A stretch of 60,765 nt of DNA from an uncultured Spirochaeta sp. (GTDB lineage: Bacteria; Spirochaetota; Spirochaetia; DSM-27196; Alkalispirochaetaceae): NCBI GenBank assembly GCA_913030605.1, contig CAJWEZ010000023.1:1-60765 (forward strand), given 5' to 3'. The notes under the pieces are model-generated. The model was given only the letters and a program-made list of their open reading frames with translations. It made no database searches and was not told the origin of the DNA. Each line of letters starts with the position of its first letter. Positions within the stretch are counted from its first letter, which is position 1. The position numbers and the translations under genes are program-made. Shown here piece after piece: positions 28,645-37,575 of this stretch.

Positions 28645-28647
28645 TCC

Positions 28648-29319
28648 ATGACCTTCGGACTGTACCTGCTTCTCACCGCTGTCCTTCTCCTGTTCTTTGC
28701 CATCTGGGTGCGCCGACTGGTTGTGCGGCGCCTGGAGCCGGAACGCGTGCTGGCCGATCTCCGGGAGGAAATCGGCGGCCTCATGGCGGAACTCAACCAG
28801 ACCGGAGATCACAATATCTCACTCCTCGAGGACCGGATCAGCGAGCTTCGGCGCCTGATCGCGGACGCCGACCGCCAGATCGACGACCTTACCGCGCTGC
28901 TCGCCGAACAGGATCGCCGCCGGACGGAGCAGGCACCGCCGGCCGGTGGGGACAACGGTCGCTCGGACTACGGGTCCGAGGCCACTGGGACCGCATCTCC
29001 AACGGCGGCGGAGGACGCCGTCTATACCGTCTCCTTCAGCGGAGCCGCCTCGCGTCAGGGTCGCAGCGGCACCGGAAACGAGGCGCGGGAGGCTGAGACA
29101 TCCGCCCATGCTCCGGTGGCCGATGCGCAGGTGCCCGAGGTGGAACCCGCGGCAGGTCAGCCGGCGGCAGGTGAGCCCGCCGCCCGTTCGCCACGGGAAC
29201 AGGTTCGGGAACTCCACGCCCAAGGCGTGTCTCCCGATCTCATCGCCTCGCAGACCGGGATGGCGATCGGCGAAGTGGAGCTGATCATTTCGCTGGGCAG
29301 CAGACGGAGGGGCCCGTGA
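28648..29319 (+). CDS. Membrane-anchored coiled-coil protein
   Basis: 223 residues: an N-terminal transmembrane helix (LLLTAVLLLFFAIWV, about residues 7-21), a coiled coil (about residues 35-90), an Ala/Gly/Pro-rich linker and a C-terminal helix-turn-helix-like segment (VRELHAQGVSPDLIASQTGM then IGEVELIISL), resembling the C-terminal helical motif of DUF2802-type proteins that follow flagellar genes in other bacteria. It overlaps the DnaK-like gene by 4 nt (GTGA). Function unknown. Confidence 0.72.
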   Translation: MTFGLYLLLTAVLLLFFAIWVRRLVVRRLEPERVLADLREEIGGLMAELNQTGDHNISLLEDRISELRRLIADADRQIDDLTALLAEQDRRRTEQAPPAGGDNGRSDYGSEATGTASPTAAEDAVYTVSFSGAASRQGRSGTGNEAREAETSAHAPVADAQVPEVEPAAGQPAAGEPAARSPREQVRELHAQGVSPDLIASQTGMAIGEVELIISLGSRRRGP

Positions 29320-30986
29320 CCGTCGGGATCGACCTCGGCACGACAAATGCCCTCGTGGCGGTTGTCGACGGAGGAACGGTGCGACTGATCCCCAACAGCC
29401 GCGGACGGCTGGTGACGCCCTCCGTAGTCGGGGTGGACGCGCACGGCGAGCTCCTGGTGGGGGAGGCGGCGGCTAACCAGGCCGTTCATCGTCCCGGTCA
29501 CACCGTGCGCCAGGCGAAACGTCTCATGGGGCGGCGCACGACCGTTCCCCTTGGGAGGCTGTACCCGAGTCCCGAAGAGGTCAGCGCTACCATTCTCCGG
29601 TCGCTGCGCACGCAGGCGGCCGCATTTCTCGGTGACGATGTCCGTTCCGCCGTCATTACCGTACCGGCGCATTTCGACGACCACCAGCGCTACGCCACCT
29701 ACGAGGCGGCGCTGCTGGCGGGATTCGCTACGGTCCTTTTGCTGAACGAACCGACGGCGGCGGCTCTCCCGTACGCGACCCGCGACACCCGCCGTGAACG
29801 GATGGTCGTGTTCGACTTCGGCGGCGGTACCCTGGACGTCACGTGCCTGGAGCGGGACGGACACGACTTCGCCGTGCGGGCGACCGTCGGAGACGGTCAG
29901 CTTGGCGGCGCGGATATCGACGAGGTGCTGGCGACGGAGATCCGCACCGCCATGCGTGATCAGACCGGTGCCGACACCGGAGATCCCCGCCTCCAGCAGG
30001 TCGCGCTGGATCTTGCGGAACGCGCGAAGATCGACCTCTCCGAGGTTGAGCATACGGAGGTCAGCGTGCCGTTCCTTGCGGGTGGACCGGACGGGGCAGG
30101 ACACGTTCGATACCGCCTGGACCGAACGACCTTCGATCGGCTGGTCGCGCCGTTTGTGGCGCGAGCGCGGACGGTGGCGCAGCGGGCTGTCGCCGAGGCA
30201 GGGTTCGATCGCGAAGGATTTGACAGGCTGATTCTCGCCGGTGGCAGCAGTCGCGTACCTGCGATCCGTTCCATGCTCGAGGAGACGTTCCACGTACCGG
30301 TGGCCAACCGGATCAACCCCGAGGAGGTGATCGGCACCGGCGCAGCGCTCTACGCTGCCAACCGTGACGCACCGAGCGACGGGTTCCGGCTTCGGGACGT
30401 ACTGTCTGGCACGCTGGCGATCGAGCTCGCCGACGGCGGGTGCGTCCCGCTGGTGCGAAAGAACCAGACCGTACCGACGCGACAGTCCCGGGTGTTCACC
30501 ACCGTCAGTGACGGCCAGCAGGAGGCGGAGATTCACCTGGTACAGGGGAATCACAGCCAGGCGTGGCGAAATCGTTCCCTGGGGCGTTTCGTACTGCGGG
30601 ACATTCGTCGGGCACCGCAGGGGGCTGCGAGGATCGCCGTGACGGTGGAGGTGTCTTCCGACGGCATCGTCACGGTCCGGGCCGGGGACCGGGACACGGG
30701 TGCGTCCGGAGAGATGGTTGCCCGCGCCCGGCCCGAACCGGTGCGGCACCCGATCCAGGGTGGACGTGATCGGTACGCGGCGTCCCTCCGACGGCGCGCG
30801 CGAGCACTTCGCCTCTACGCGGTCGACGGCCTCAGGGAAGAGATCGACGAAGTCGTGTCGATAATGGAAGAGGGAGATCCGAAAACGGGGGAGGATACGA
30901 TGACCGTGCTGGAGACACTTCTTCGCGAGACCGTGATTGCCGCGAGTTCGGCGCAGCAACGGGAGCACCGCCATGCGTCCCGTTGA
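29316..30986 (+). CDS. DnaK-like Hsp70 chaperone with short C-terminal lid
   Basis: Second-type Hsp70 of 556 residues, starting at GTG 29316. The ATPase domain has GIDLGTTNALV (residues 4-14), FDFGGGTLDVT, LNEPTAAALPYA and ILAGGSSRVPAI. The substrate domain is present but the C-terminal lid is short compared with DnaK (about 640 residues), and there is no EEVD-like tail. It overlaps a J-domain gene by 14 nt. Borrelia has dnaK-2 (BB0264) at the same place in its motility cluster, so a dedicated flagellar or envelope chaperone is plausible. Confidence 0.9.
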   Translation: MTVGIDLGTTNALVAVVDGGTVRLIPNSRGRLVTPSVVGVDAHGELLVGEAAANQAVHRPGHTVRQAKRLMGRRTTVPLGRLYPSPEEVSATILRSLRTQAAAFLGDDVRSAVITVPAHFDDHQRYATYEAALLAGFATVLLLNEPTAAALPYATRDTRRERMVVFDFGGGTLDVTCLERDGHDFAVRATVGDGQLGGADIDEVLATEIRTAMRDQTGADTGDPRLQQVALDLAERAKIDLSEVEHTEVSVPFLAGGPDGAGHVRYRLDRTTFDRLVAPFVARARTVAQRAVAEAGFDREGFDRLILAGGSSRVPAIRSMLEETFHVPVANRINPEEVIGTGAALYAANRDAPSDGFRLRDVLSGTLAIELADGGCVPLVRKNQTVPTRQSRVFTTVSDGQQEAEIHLVQGNHSQAWRNRSLGRFVLRDIRRAPQGAARIAVTVEVSSDGIVTVRAGDRDTGASGEMVARARPEPVRHPIQGGRDRYAASLRRRARALRLYAVDGLREEIDEVVSIMEEGDPKTGEDTMTVLETLLRETVIAASSAQQREHRHASR

Positions 30987-31728
30987 GGCGTACCGCGTCC
31001 TCGGTGTGGCGCCGGAAACCAGCGCCGACGGGGTCAAGGCGCGATACCGACAGCTGGTCAAACATCTGCACCCCGATGCCGGCGGGGCGGGTGCCGGAGC
31101 ATCCGGTACCGGAAGCGGGGGTGTCGAGGGCATGGAGGCCGGGGTCGACGGCGGTACCACAGTGGACCTGGCGAGACTGGTGGAGGCGTACCGGACGATC
31201 GTTGCGCTTCCCGCACGCGAGGGCCGGGGCAGGCGGCAACGCCGGGAGCGGCCGGTCCCGAGTCGACGCAGGGCCGACGGCGCGGCGCGATCGGACCGTG
31301 CCTCCACGGCGGCGGACCGCGCATCGCGGGGGGCGAACCCCGCCGGCGGCACCACGGCCCGTCCCCCGCGACGTTCGGTGATCGAGCTCGGGGCCCGCGC
31401 GACGCACGCCGGCTCGCCCGCCGCACGCGCCGCGGCGGTGCGGGAACTGGGGCGCTCGGGCCGCTACGGGGCCCTCGTGTTTCTCACACAGGCGCTCTTC
31501 GACGGCGCTCCGTCGGTTGCCGTGGCGGCGGCGGAGGCGATCGTGTCGGTTCCCGGCGCACAGGTTGAGTCACAGCTCATTGAGCTGTTCGTTCAGTTGT
31601 CTGTTCCCCAGCGGCTCGCGGTACTCACGCGGCTGGCTGCGGGAACGCGGCGCATGCCGCGCCTGGTGGCCTACGCCGCCGCCGATGAATCGCCCCGTGT
31701 CCGTGCCCGCGCACAGGAGTTGCTGTAG
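30973..31728 (+). CDS. J-domain protein with C-terminal HEAT-like repeats
   Basis: 251 residues from ATG 30973, inside the end of the Hsp70 gene. The J domain has AYRVLGVAPETSADGVKARY, HPD at residues 33-35, and helix III delayed by a 30-residue Gly/Ala-rich insert before LARLVEAYRTI. A basic, low-complexity Arg/Ala/Pro linker follows, then HEAT-like helices (ARAAAVRELGRSGRYGALVF onward). Pairing with the Hsp70 immediately upstream suggests it is its co-chaperone. It overlaps the next gene by 1 nt. Confidence 0.8.
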   Translation: MRPVEAYRVLGVAPETSADGVKARYRQLVKHLHPDAGGAGAGASGTGSGGVEGMEAGVDGGTTVDLARLVEAYRTIVALPAREGRGRRQRRERPVPSRRRADGAARSDRASTAADRASRGANPAGGTTARPPRRSVIELGARATHAGSPAARAAAVRELGRSGRYGALVFLTQALFDGAPSVAVAAAEAIVSVPGAQVESQLIELFVQLSVPQRLAVLTRLAAGTRRMPRLVAYAAADESPRVRARAQELL

Positions 31729-33413
31729 TGAGTGTTGCATCATCCCTTCTCGATCGTGTCGATCATTTCGCCATCAGCCTGGAACAGTTGATCGTCGACG
31801 GCGGCGGCGAATTCTCCTCGCTGCGTGAGGAACTCCCGTCGTTGTCCGAGGAAGCCCGTTTCTTTCAGGCCGACGCGATCAGCGACGTTCTGTCGGAACT
31901 CGAGCCGCTCCTCGACGATCGTGATGCCCGCGAGGTTCTGCCCCTTCTGTTTCAGCTCCGGGATGCCGTGTCCACGCTCCGTGAGGGTGACGGAGCCCGG
32001 AGCACCGCTGACCCTTTCCTTGAATTTGACTTCCAGGAGGAGATCGACGACGTCCTGACCCTCTCCGAAGAGGCGCAGCGCACCATGAACTCCCGCGTGG
32101 CGGCGGGACAGTCCCTGTACCTCGTGGTGTTGCGGGTCCGGCCGGATGTGCTCGATGAGGTTGAGGCACTCCTGGAGGCGCATCTCCCGCTGCTGACCTA
32201 CCGGCGGCAGGACCGTACGGCGCGGCTGGCGCTGGTGGTGCTGGACAACGCGGCACCCGCAGTGGGCCCGCTCCTGGAGGATGCCTTCCAGGACGGCGGC
32301 GTGGTCCGGGAAGTCAGCGTGCGTCAGCTGCAGCCGGGACAGATGCGGGGTACCCGGAGCATCGCCGACGGATGGTACGCCCAGATGCCGGAAATCTCGT
32401 TGGCCGCCGATCCCGCCGCCCTTGAGCGCATTTCGATCCTTCTCGACATCATATCCCCCGACGCGGCGGGGGAGGCGTTACCGGCGCTGTGGACCGAGCT
32501 GCAGAGTTCGATCACCGCTACCCTGACGGTTGACCTGCGGAGTCTCGTCTCCGGAATGCGGGACGCCCTCGAGGCGATGGCAGTGGAGGCGGGAACGCAG
32601 GTGCATCTCAACTTCACCGGTACCGTGGGCTCGGTGGGGGCTGAGATCGCCGAGAACCTGCGGCGGGTGCTCTTTGAGCTCCTGGCCAACGCCATCATCC
32701 ACGGTATCGAGGCACCGGAGGCGCGGAGGAACGCCGGGAAGGCACCGGCCGGTGAGATCAGGTGTGTGGTGTACGAAGAAGGTGACGGGCTCTCCATCCG
32801 CGTACACGACGACGGGGCCGGTTTCAACGGTCGCGAGGCGCGTCGCGCTGCCGACGGCGGTCTGCGCCGGGCGCGGCGGATAGTGCAGGAGCTGCTCGGC
32901 GGGGCGCTGCGTGTGAAGAGCGGTGGCACCGGCACCACCGCGGTGATCGCGCTCCCCGCACGGCGGGGGATCTACCGGGCGCTGGTGGCGACGCGGGCGA
33001 ACACATCGGTGGTAATTCCGTCGGGACTCGTGGAATGGGCCGGTGAACTTGTCTCGGACCGCGTTGTGGTCGACGCCACGCGGGCGCGGTTTCTGCGCTA
33101 TCAGCGACAGCTCGTTCCGCTTGTTGAGCCGGAAATCAGCGGCCGATCGGCATCCGACACGGCCGCAGGTGATGGCTTGGAGGCGGTAATGGCGGATGAC
33201 CCTGCCGACACCCCCCGCGCCGCGAGCGCGGTTTCGGCACCGCCCGCGGCGACTGCGGTGATCCGTATCGCCGGGGTCGCAGTGGCCCTGGCCCTGGACG
33301 AGATCGGTCACGAAACGCTGGTAGCCGCGCGGGGTGACGGCCGCGTCCGGCTCGAAGCCGATCCGGACTCCTGGGGACACGCCGTGGTCCTGCAGAACCT
33401 TCCCATCCGGTAA
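31728..33413 (+). CDS. CheA-like ATPase lacking a phospho-acceptor His
   Basis: 561 residues from GTG 31728. The central part is a histidine-kinase-type ATP-binding domain: N box ELLANAIIHGIEAPEARR (about residues 316-333), G1 box HDDGAGFN, and a final SGGTGTTAVIALP. The Gly-rich GxGxG box of CheA is degraded (ADGGLRRARRIV). The C-terminal 120 residues resemble the CheW-like P5 domain (VIRIAGVAVALALDEIG). The N-terminal helical region looks like an Hpt domain without the HxxKG motif. It may be a pseudo-kinase or CheW-like scaffold. Last gene of the motility unit. Confidence 0.72.
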   Translation: MSVASSLLDRVDHFAISLEQLIVDGGGEFSSLREELPSLSEEARFFQADAISDVLSELEPLLDDRDAREVLPLLFQLRDAVSTLREGDGARSTADPFLEFDFQEEIDDVLTLSEEAQRTMNSRVAAGQSLYLVVLRVRPDVLDEVEALLEAHLPLLTYRRQDRTARLALVVLDNAAPAVGPLLEDAFQDGGVVREVSVRQLQPGQMRGTRSIADGWYAQMPEISLAADPAALERISILLDIISPDAAGEALPALWTELQSSITATLTVDLRSLVSGMRDALEAMAVEAGTQVHLNFTGTVGSVGAEIAENLRRVLFELLANAIIHGIEAPEARRNAGKAPAGEIRCVVYEEGDGLSIRVHDDGAGFNGREARRAADGGLRRARRIVQELLGGALRVKSGGTGTTAVIALPARRGIYRALVATRANTSVVIPSGLVEWAGELVSDRVVVDATRARFLRYQRQLVPLVEPEISGRSASDTAAGDGLEAVMADDPADTPRAASAVSAPPAATAVIRIAGVAVALALDEIGHETLVAARGDGRVRLEADPDSWGHAVVLQNLPIR

Positions 33414-33415
33414 AC

Positions 33416-33463
33416 AAAAAAAGGAGGCGATGTGCCTGGACGTCTAAACAGCACACCGCCTCC
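33416..33463 (-). terminator. Intrinsic terminator for the leftward MAF/PBP operon
   Basis: A 13-bp stem with one mismatch (33423-33435 with 33451-33463, 15-nt loop) is followed, on the minus strand, by a T-run (complement of the A-run 33416-33422). It lies between the convergent ends of the motility unit (stop at 33413) and the MAF-like gene. On the plus strand it has no T-tract, though the stem may also hinder rightward transcripts. The remaining 33464-33518 shows nothing further. Confidence 0.75.
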
Positions 33464-33518
33464 CGGGAATCATTTCTGATCCGCTTACACTCCTAGTATC
33501 GGTTGATCCAGCGGTGAG

Positions 33519-35348
33519 TTAAGAAAAAACTGTACGGTCGAGAAGATTTCGGTGATAGGCAACGGCGTCGCGCAGGGTCCGGTAGAACGATTCCGACACG
33601 GCGATCGCCTCGGCGGTCGTTGTCGGTCGCGCCCGGGTCACCTCATCCAGCGCATCGCCGGCCACAAACCCGGCGATCTCGCGATCCGGCAAAACGGCGA
33701 GGCGCCGGTCAACAGCATCGAGGTCCGACAGGTCGACGGCGCCACGCGTCGCGAGACGCTGACAGACCGAGAGTCCCTCCTCGGCGATACGGTCGATCTC
33801 CCGGAGCGTCTCCCTGAGAGCGGTGAGCGTGTCGCGTCCCCAGCGGGGCGACGGGCCGGACGCCGCCGCGAGGTCGGTACGCGCGTCGGTGGCAGCCGAG
33901 ATGCTGCCGTGCCGCGCGTACCACGCGTGAAGCGGCTCATAGGGAACGCCGGCGATCGCACTGCTGTCCGATGACAGAAGAACGGTCTCGACCTCCGGAT
34001 GCTGAGCGGACTGTTCCGCGAACCAGCTGCGGTACACCTGCATCCGACTGTCGCTGGGGATCGAGCCGCCACCGGCGGTCGCCACCGTGGTCGCCCGGGC
34101 GCCGTGGAGATACTGCCACATGCCGTGCTCAGCCGGATTCACGCGTGTGGCACGCGCTTGCAGGCGGCCCTCGAAAAACGAACCGCGGCAATGCGTCTGG
34201 TAGCGGGGAAACCCAAGGTCGGCCCCGGCGAGGGCGATGGATGGAGTCCCCATCAGACGGGCGAGATCCCACGCGGAGGTGGTTACCGAGCCGCCGGCTC
34301 CCAGTTTCCGGGTCCGGTCGGCGGCGCGGTCAAAGAACGCACCGAGCGGGAAGAGGGACGCCGACATGCGCACCGGGCCGCGCCAGAGGCGGAGCGTGCG
34401 GGGATGGGTCGCCGGCTCCGCCACGAGGAGGGCGCCGCCGCCGTCGGCGCGGTCGAGGTGGCGCGTGTTCCAGTACTGCGGGTCGGAGATCACCGCAATG
34501 TCGGGGGTGATACCGTGACGGGCGAGGGCCGCAACCGCCGTGTCCACAGCGATCAGGATCGCTCCCTTCGCCGCGTCGGCGAGCTCCGGGAGGACGTCAT
34601 CGAGGGTCGGACCGGCGGCACATACCACCGCGGGCACCCCGGTGGCGATGTCCATTAGGGGTTCGATGCCCGCGAACACTCCGAAGCGGCCGGTCGAACG
34701 GATCGTGTTTCGTACCCACAGCTGTCCGAAGCGGCGGAGCGTGTTGCGGTTGACGTCGATGCGTTCACGGTACCTGGCGATCGTCTCTTGCAGGGCGTCA
34801 TCGACATCCGGGAAGAGACGCGTTTCGCCGGGGACGCGGAGCAGCGCAAACCGCCGAATGCCGGCCTCCTGAAGCGACGGTACCAGCAGGCCCGGCAACC
34901 ACGCCGGGAGGATCCGATCGGGTCCGTGGTCCAGCCACCACTGACCGGATCGCTGTTCGAGGGCGCGCTGGAGGATTGCCGGGTGGCACGAGAGCGCCAC
35001 CCATGGTCTGGGGGCCTCACGTTCGCCGGCAGCCTCAAGCGCCTCAAAGACGTATCCCAGGCCGAACCCGAGGATCAGCGTGCCGTCGGCGTCGGCGTCG
35101 CCTTCTATGGCCGCGGCGAGGCGCTCCGCCTCCCGGGCCGGCGCGAACGAGCTGTGGATCCATCGACCGTTTACGGTGAGACTGGCAGCACCGTCGCGGG
35201 CGGTGGCGGGCTCCACCGCGGGCGGCGCCCCGGCGGGGGGAGCCTCCGCGAGCAGTGCCCGCAGGTCGGCTGCCAGACGCGGGCGTGCCTCCGACACCGC
35301 GTCCAGTACCGCGCCGACAGGGCCGACCGGGCCGTCTGACTCCGTCAT
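33519..35348 (-). CDS. MAF/DUF115 family protein (MptE-like glycosyltransferase-type)
   Basis: 609 residues. It contains the DUF115/MptE-like core: VVCAAGPTLDDVLPELADAA, IAVDTAVAALARHGITPDI, VISDPQYWN and LAGADLGFPRYQTHC. MAF (motility accessory factor) proteins of this family attach nonulosonic acids or similar sugars to flagellins. ATG 35348 is chosen because it overlaps the stop of the PBP gene (ATGA); a start further upstream would lie inside that gene. Borrelia carries a related gene near its dnaK-2/lepB cluster as I recall. The flagellin genes are not in this window. Confidence 0.85.
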   Translation of the reverse strand: MTESDGPVGPVGAVLDAVSEARPRLAADLRALLAEAPPAGAPPAVEPATARDGAASLTVNGRWIHSSFAPAREAERLAAAIEGDADADGTLILGFGLGYVFEALEAAGEREAPRPWVALSCHPAILQRALEQRSGQWWLDHGPDRILPAWLPGLLVPSLQEAGIRRFALLRVPGETRLFPDVDDALQETIARYRERIDVNRNTLRRFGQLWVRNTIRSTGRFGVFAGIEPLMDIATGVPAVVCAAGPTLDDVLPELADAAKGAILIAVDTAVAALARHGITPDIAVISDPQYWNTRHLDRADGGGALLVAEPATHPRTLRLWRGPVRMSASLFPLGAFFDRAADRTRKLGAGGSVTTSAWDLARLMGTPSIALAGADLGFPRYQTHCRGSFFEGRLQARATRVNPAEHGMWQYLHGARATTVATAGGGSIPSDSRMQVYRSWFAEQSAQHPEVETVLLSSDSSAIAGVPYEPLHAWYARHGSISAATDARTDLAAASGPSPRWGRDTLTALRETLREIDRIAEEGLSVCQRLATRGAVDLSDLDAVDRRLAVLPDREIAGFVAGDALDEVTRARPTTTAEAIAVSESFYRTLRDAVAYHRNLLDRTVFS

Positions 35349-37222
35349 TGGAGCTCCAGCCGGATCGTCATACCCTCGGTGACCGGCGTACCGGGCGAGG
35401 GATCCTGGCTTACCACCCATCCGCTGCCGTCGATTACCACGTTCACATCGTCACGACCAAGGAGTGGTAGCAGCGTCCGCACCGGCAGGCCCGTGTAGTC
35501 GGGAACGGTGTCTCCGAGTTCCGGCAGCGATGGGTCTCGCGCGACGATGCGTCCCGGATGGGTGGTGACCGTGTCGGTGTCCCGTGGTATGTCCCAGTAG
35601 GGCACGAGAAACTCGATCATCTGATCCGCGGCGGGGGCGGCGATGCGGCCACCGTAGAACCCGTTTTCCTTGGGGTAGTCGATCATGATATACACGCCGA
35701 GCTGGGGAGTTTCCGCCGGCACCAGCGCGAGGGTCGATGCGATGAAGTGATCCTCGGAGTACCCACCCACGTCGGGGTCGAACACCTCCGCAGTGCCGGT
35801 TTTCGCCGCTACCTCCACGCCGTCAACCTGAATGCGGCGGGCGGTGCTGTCCGGTTCGGTGGCGGCGTTCATGAATCGCAACACGGTCCGCGCAGTCTCC
35901 GGCGAGAGGACCTCCCGAACCGGCTCCCGCGGGAATCGACGTATCACCTCCCCGGTGGGTGAGACGATGCGATCGACGATCTGAGGCCTGAGCAGGACAC
36001 CGTCGTTGGCAAGAACCGTCGCCGCCGCAAAAAGCTGCACCGCGGTCACCCCGATTTCCTGACCGATCGCGATCGTGGGTCGCGTGCGTCCGGACCACTC
36101 CTCCGGTGGTGCCAGAAGCCCCCGTTCCTCGCCGTTGAGGTCGATGCCGGTGCGTCGGCCGAACCCGAACCGCGTGAGCATCGCGTAGAACGACCCGGCG
36201 TCCACCGTCTCCGACGCGTACGCGGCACCGACGTTGCTGGAGTACTTGATGATCTGTTCCGGCGTCACGACGCCGTAGTCGGCGAGGTCGGTGATGACCA
36301 GTTCTCCATCGTCGGCGATATACCCGCCCGATGTGTCGAAGGTGTCCGTTTCCGATATGCCGCCGAGTTCGAGAAAACTGGCGATTGAGAACACCTTGAA
36401 GACCGAACCGGGTTCGAAAATCTGGGAGATAAAGCGATTGCGGCGTTCTTCGACGGTGAAATCCCTGAAGTGGTTCGGATCGAAGGAGGGGAGACTCGAC
36501 ACCGCCAGTAGTTGGCCGGTGGTCATGTCTCCAACGACGATCATCACGTGATCCGCGTCGTGGTCGTCCAGAAGGGTCTGGCCCAGCTCGTCGGCGGCGC
36601 TCTGGATCGCCAGGTCGAGTGTCAGGAACACCTGGTTGCCCATCGCCAGCGCCTGGCGGGCGGCGTCCGTGTCGTCGTGACTGGGGAGCAGTTCGCCGGA
36701 AAACATGTACTCGATGCCGGTCAGCCCGACGTTGTCGACTCCGGCGAACCCGATAATCGGCGCCGCCGCCCCGCGTTCGGGATAGCTGCGCCCGGTGTCG
36801 GCCTCAAGTCGGACGCCGGGGAGCCGTCCGTCCTCTCGCGCTGCGCGGATCCGATCGCTCTGGCTCGGGGTAATCGTCCGCTGTACGATCGTGAACCCCT
36901 CGCTCGCCGCCAGGCGACCGGCAAGTTCGCCAGCGTCGAGTCCGAGGATGTCGGCGAGGATTCCCGCCGTTTCCTCAATGTTCTCCATCTCCGGTTTCCA
37001 CGCCGTCACGGTGTCGAGGCGCGTCTGGATCGCGAGAATCCGTCCCCGCCGGTCGAGGATCGGGCCCCGTTCGATCTGTGGCTGCGTTTCGATCGGTGTC
37101 CGTCCGTCGCCGGGCAGCATGATCGCTGCGTAGCGGGCCACGATCAGGACCGCCATCGCCGCCACCATGATGCCGACGATCGTGAATCGCCGTCCCCGCG
37201 TGTCGATTCCGTTATGGTCCAA
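35345..37222 (-). CDS. Class B penicillin-binding protein with PASTA domain (FtsI/PBP2 type)
   Basis: Transpeptidase of 625 residues if started at TTG 37222, which overlaps the signal-peptidase stop and has GGAAGGG about 10 nt upstream. It has an N-terminal transmembrane helix (IVGIMVAAMAVLIVA), a dimerisation domain (PILDRRGRILA), and the catalytic motifs SVFK (about residue 274), SSN (about 327) and KTGT (about 474). One PASTA domain closes the protein (VPDYTGLPVRTLLPLLG). It cross-links peptidoglycan in the periplasm. Whether it acts in septation (FtsI) or elsewhere cannot be told from sequence alone. Confidence 0.9.
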   Translation of the reverse strand: MDHNGIDTRGRRFTIVGIMVAAMAVLIVARYAAIMLPGDGRTPIETQPQIERGPILDRRGRILAIQTRLDTVTAWKPEMENIEETAGILADILGLDAGELAGRLAASEGFTIVQRTITPSQSDRIRAAREDGRLPGVRLEADTGRSYPERGAAAPIIGFAGVDNVGLTGIEYMFSGELLPSHDDTDAARQALAMGNQVFLTLDLAIQSAADELGQTLLDDHDADHVMIVVGDMTTGQLLAVSSLPSFDPNHFRDFTVEERRNRFISQIFEPGSVFKVFSIASFLELGGISETDTFDTSGGYIADDGELVITDLADYGVVTPEQIIKYSSNVGAAYASETVDAGSFYAMLTRFGFGRRTGIDLNGEERGLLAPPEEWSGRTRPTIAIGQEIGVTAVQLFAAATVLANDGVLLRPQIVDRIVSPTGEVIRRFPREPVREVLSPETARTVLRFMNAATEPDSTARRIQVDGVEVAAKTGTAEVFDPDVGGYSEDHFIASTLALVPAETPQLGVYIMIDYPKENGFYGGRIAAPAADQMIEFLVPYWDIPRDTDTVTTHPGRIVARDPSLPELGDTVPDYTGLPVRTLLPLLGRDDVNVVIDGSGWVVSQDPSPGTPVTEGMTIRLELQ

Positions 37223-37574
37223 TGAACACAACCCTTCCGTGTATTCGGGATTCCGGGACCGTCCCGTAGTGTCGCGAGTCGATCGAGTGGGACGGATTGT
37301 CGCCGCGAAGAAAAAACCGGCCGTCCTGGGCGCCGGCGAGGCGTTTGACGACGAGGGCACCGGGATGAAGCGGATGTTCCACGACTACGACGTCTCCTGT
37401 CCGGGGCGGGCGGGTGACAAACGCGAGCCGGTTTACCAGGACAATCTGTCCGGACGAAACGGTCGGTTCCATGCTGTCACCGTGCACTGTGTACAGACGA
37501 ACTGACGCATACAGGACCACCACGAAAGCCAGAACTGTCAGCGCAACCGTGGCCACAGGAATACGCACACGCAA
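37212..37574 (-). CDS. Minimal signal peptidase I-like protein (S26)
   Basis: 120 residues, far shorter than typical LepB. One membrane helix (about residues 7-28) is followed by the catalytic Ser in GDSMEP (Ser34) and the general-base Lys in GALVVKRLAG (Lys77), then the S26 box DGRFFLRGDNPSHSIDSR. Both catalytic residues are present, so activity is plausible. The start is either TTG 37574 or GTG 37568; a TATTAT hexamer (complement of 37577-37582) lies 8 nt before the GTG, which may be leaderless. Borrelia also has a lepB gene beside dnaK-2 as I recall. Confidence 0.8.
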   Translation of the reverse strand: MRVRIPVATVALTVLAFVVVLYASVRLYTVHGDSMEPTVSSGQIVLVNRLAFVTRPPRTGDVVVVEHPLHPGALVVKRLAGAQDGRFFLRGDNPSHSIDSRHYGTVPESRIHGRVVFIGP

Positions 37575-37575
37575 C

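Noticed and set aside
33480..33495. A 12-nt match between the gap after the CheA-like gene and the secA terminator (cgcttacactcc)
   Set aside because: Many chance 12-mer matches are expected in 60 kb, and there is no surrounding similarity.
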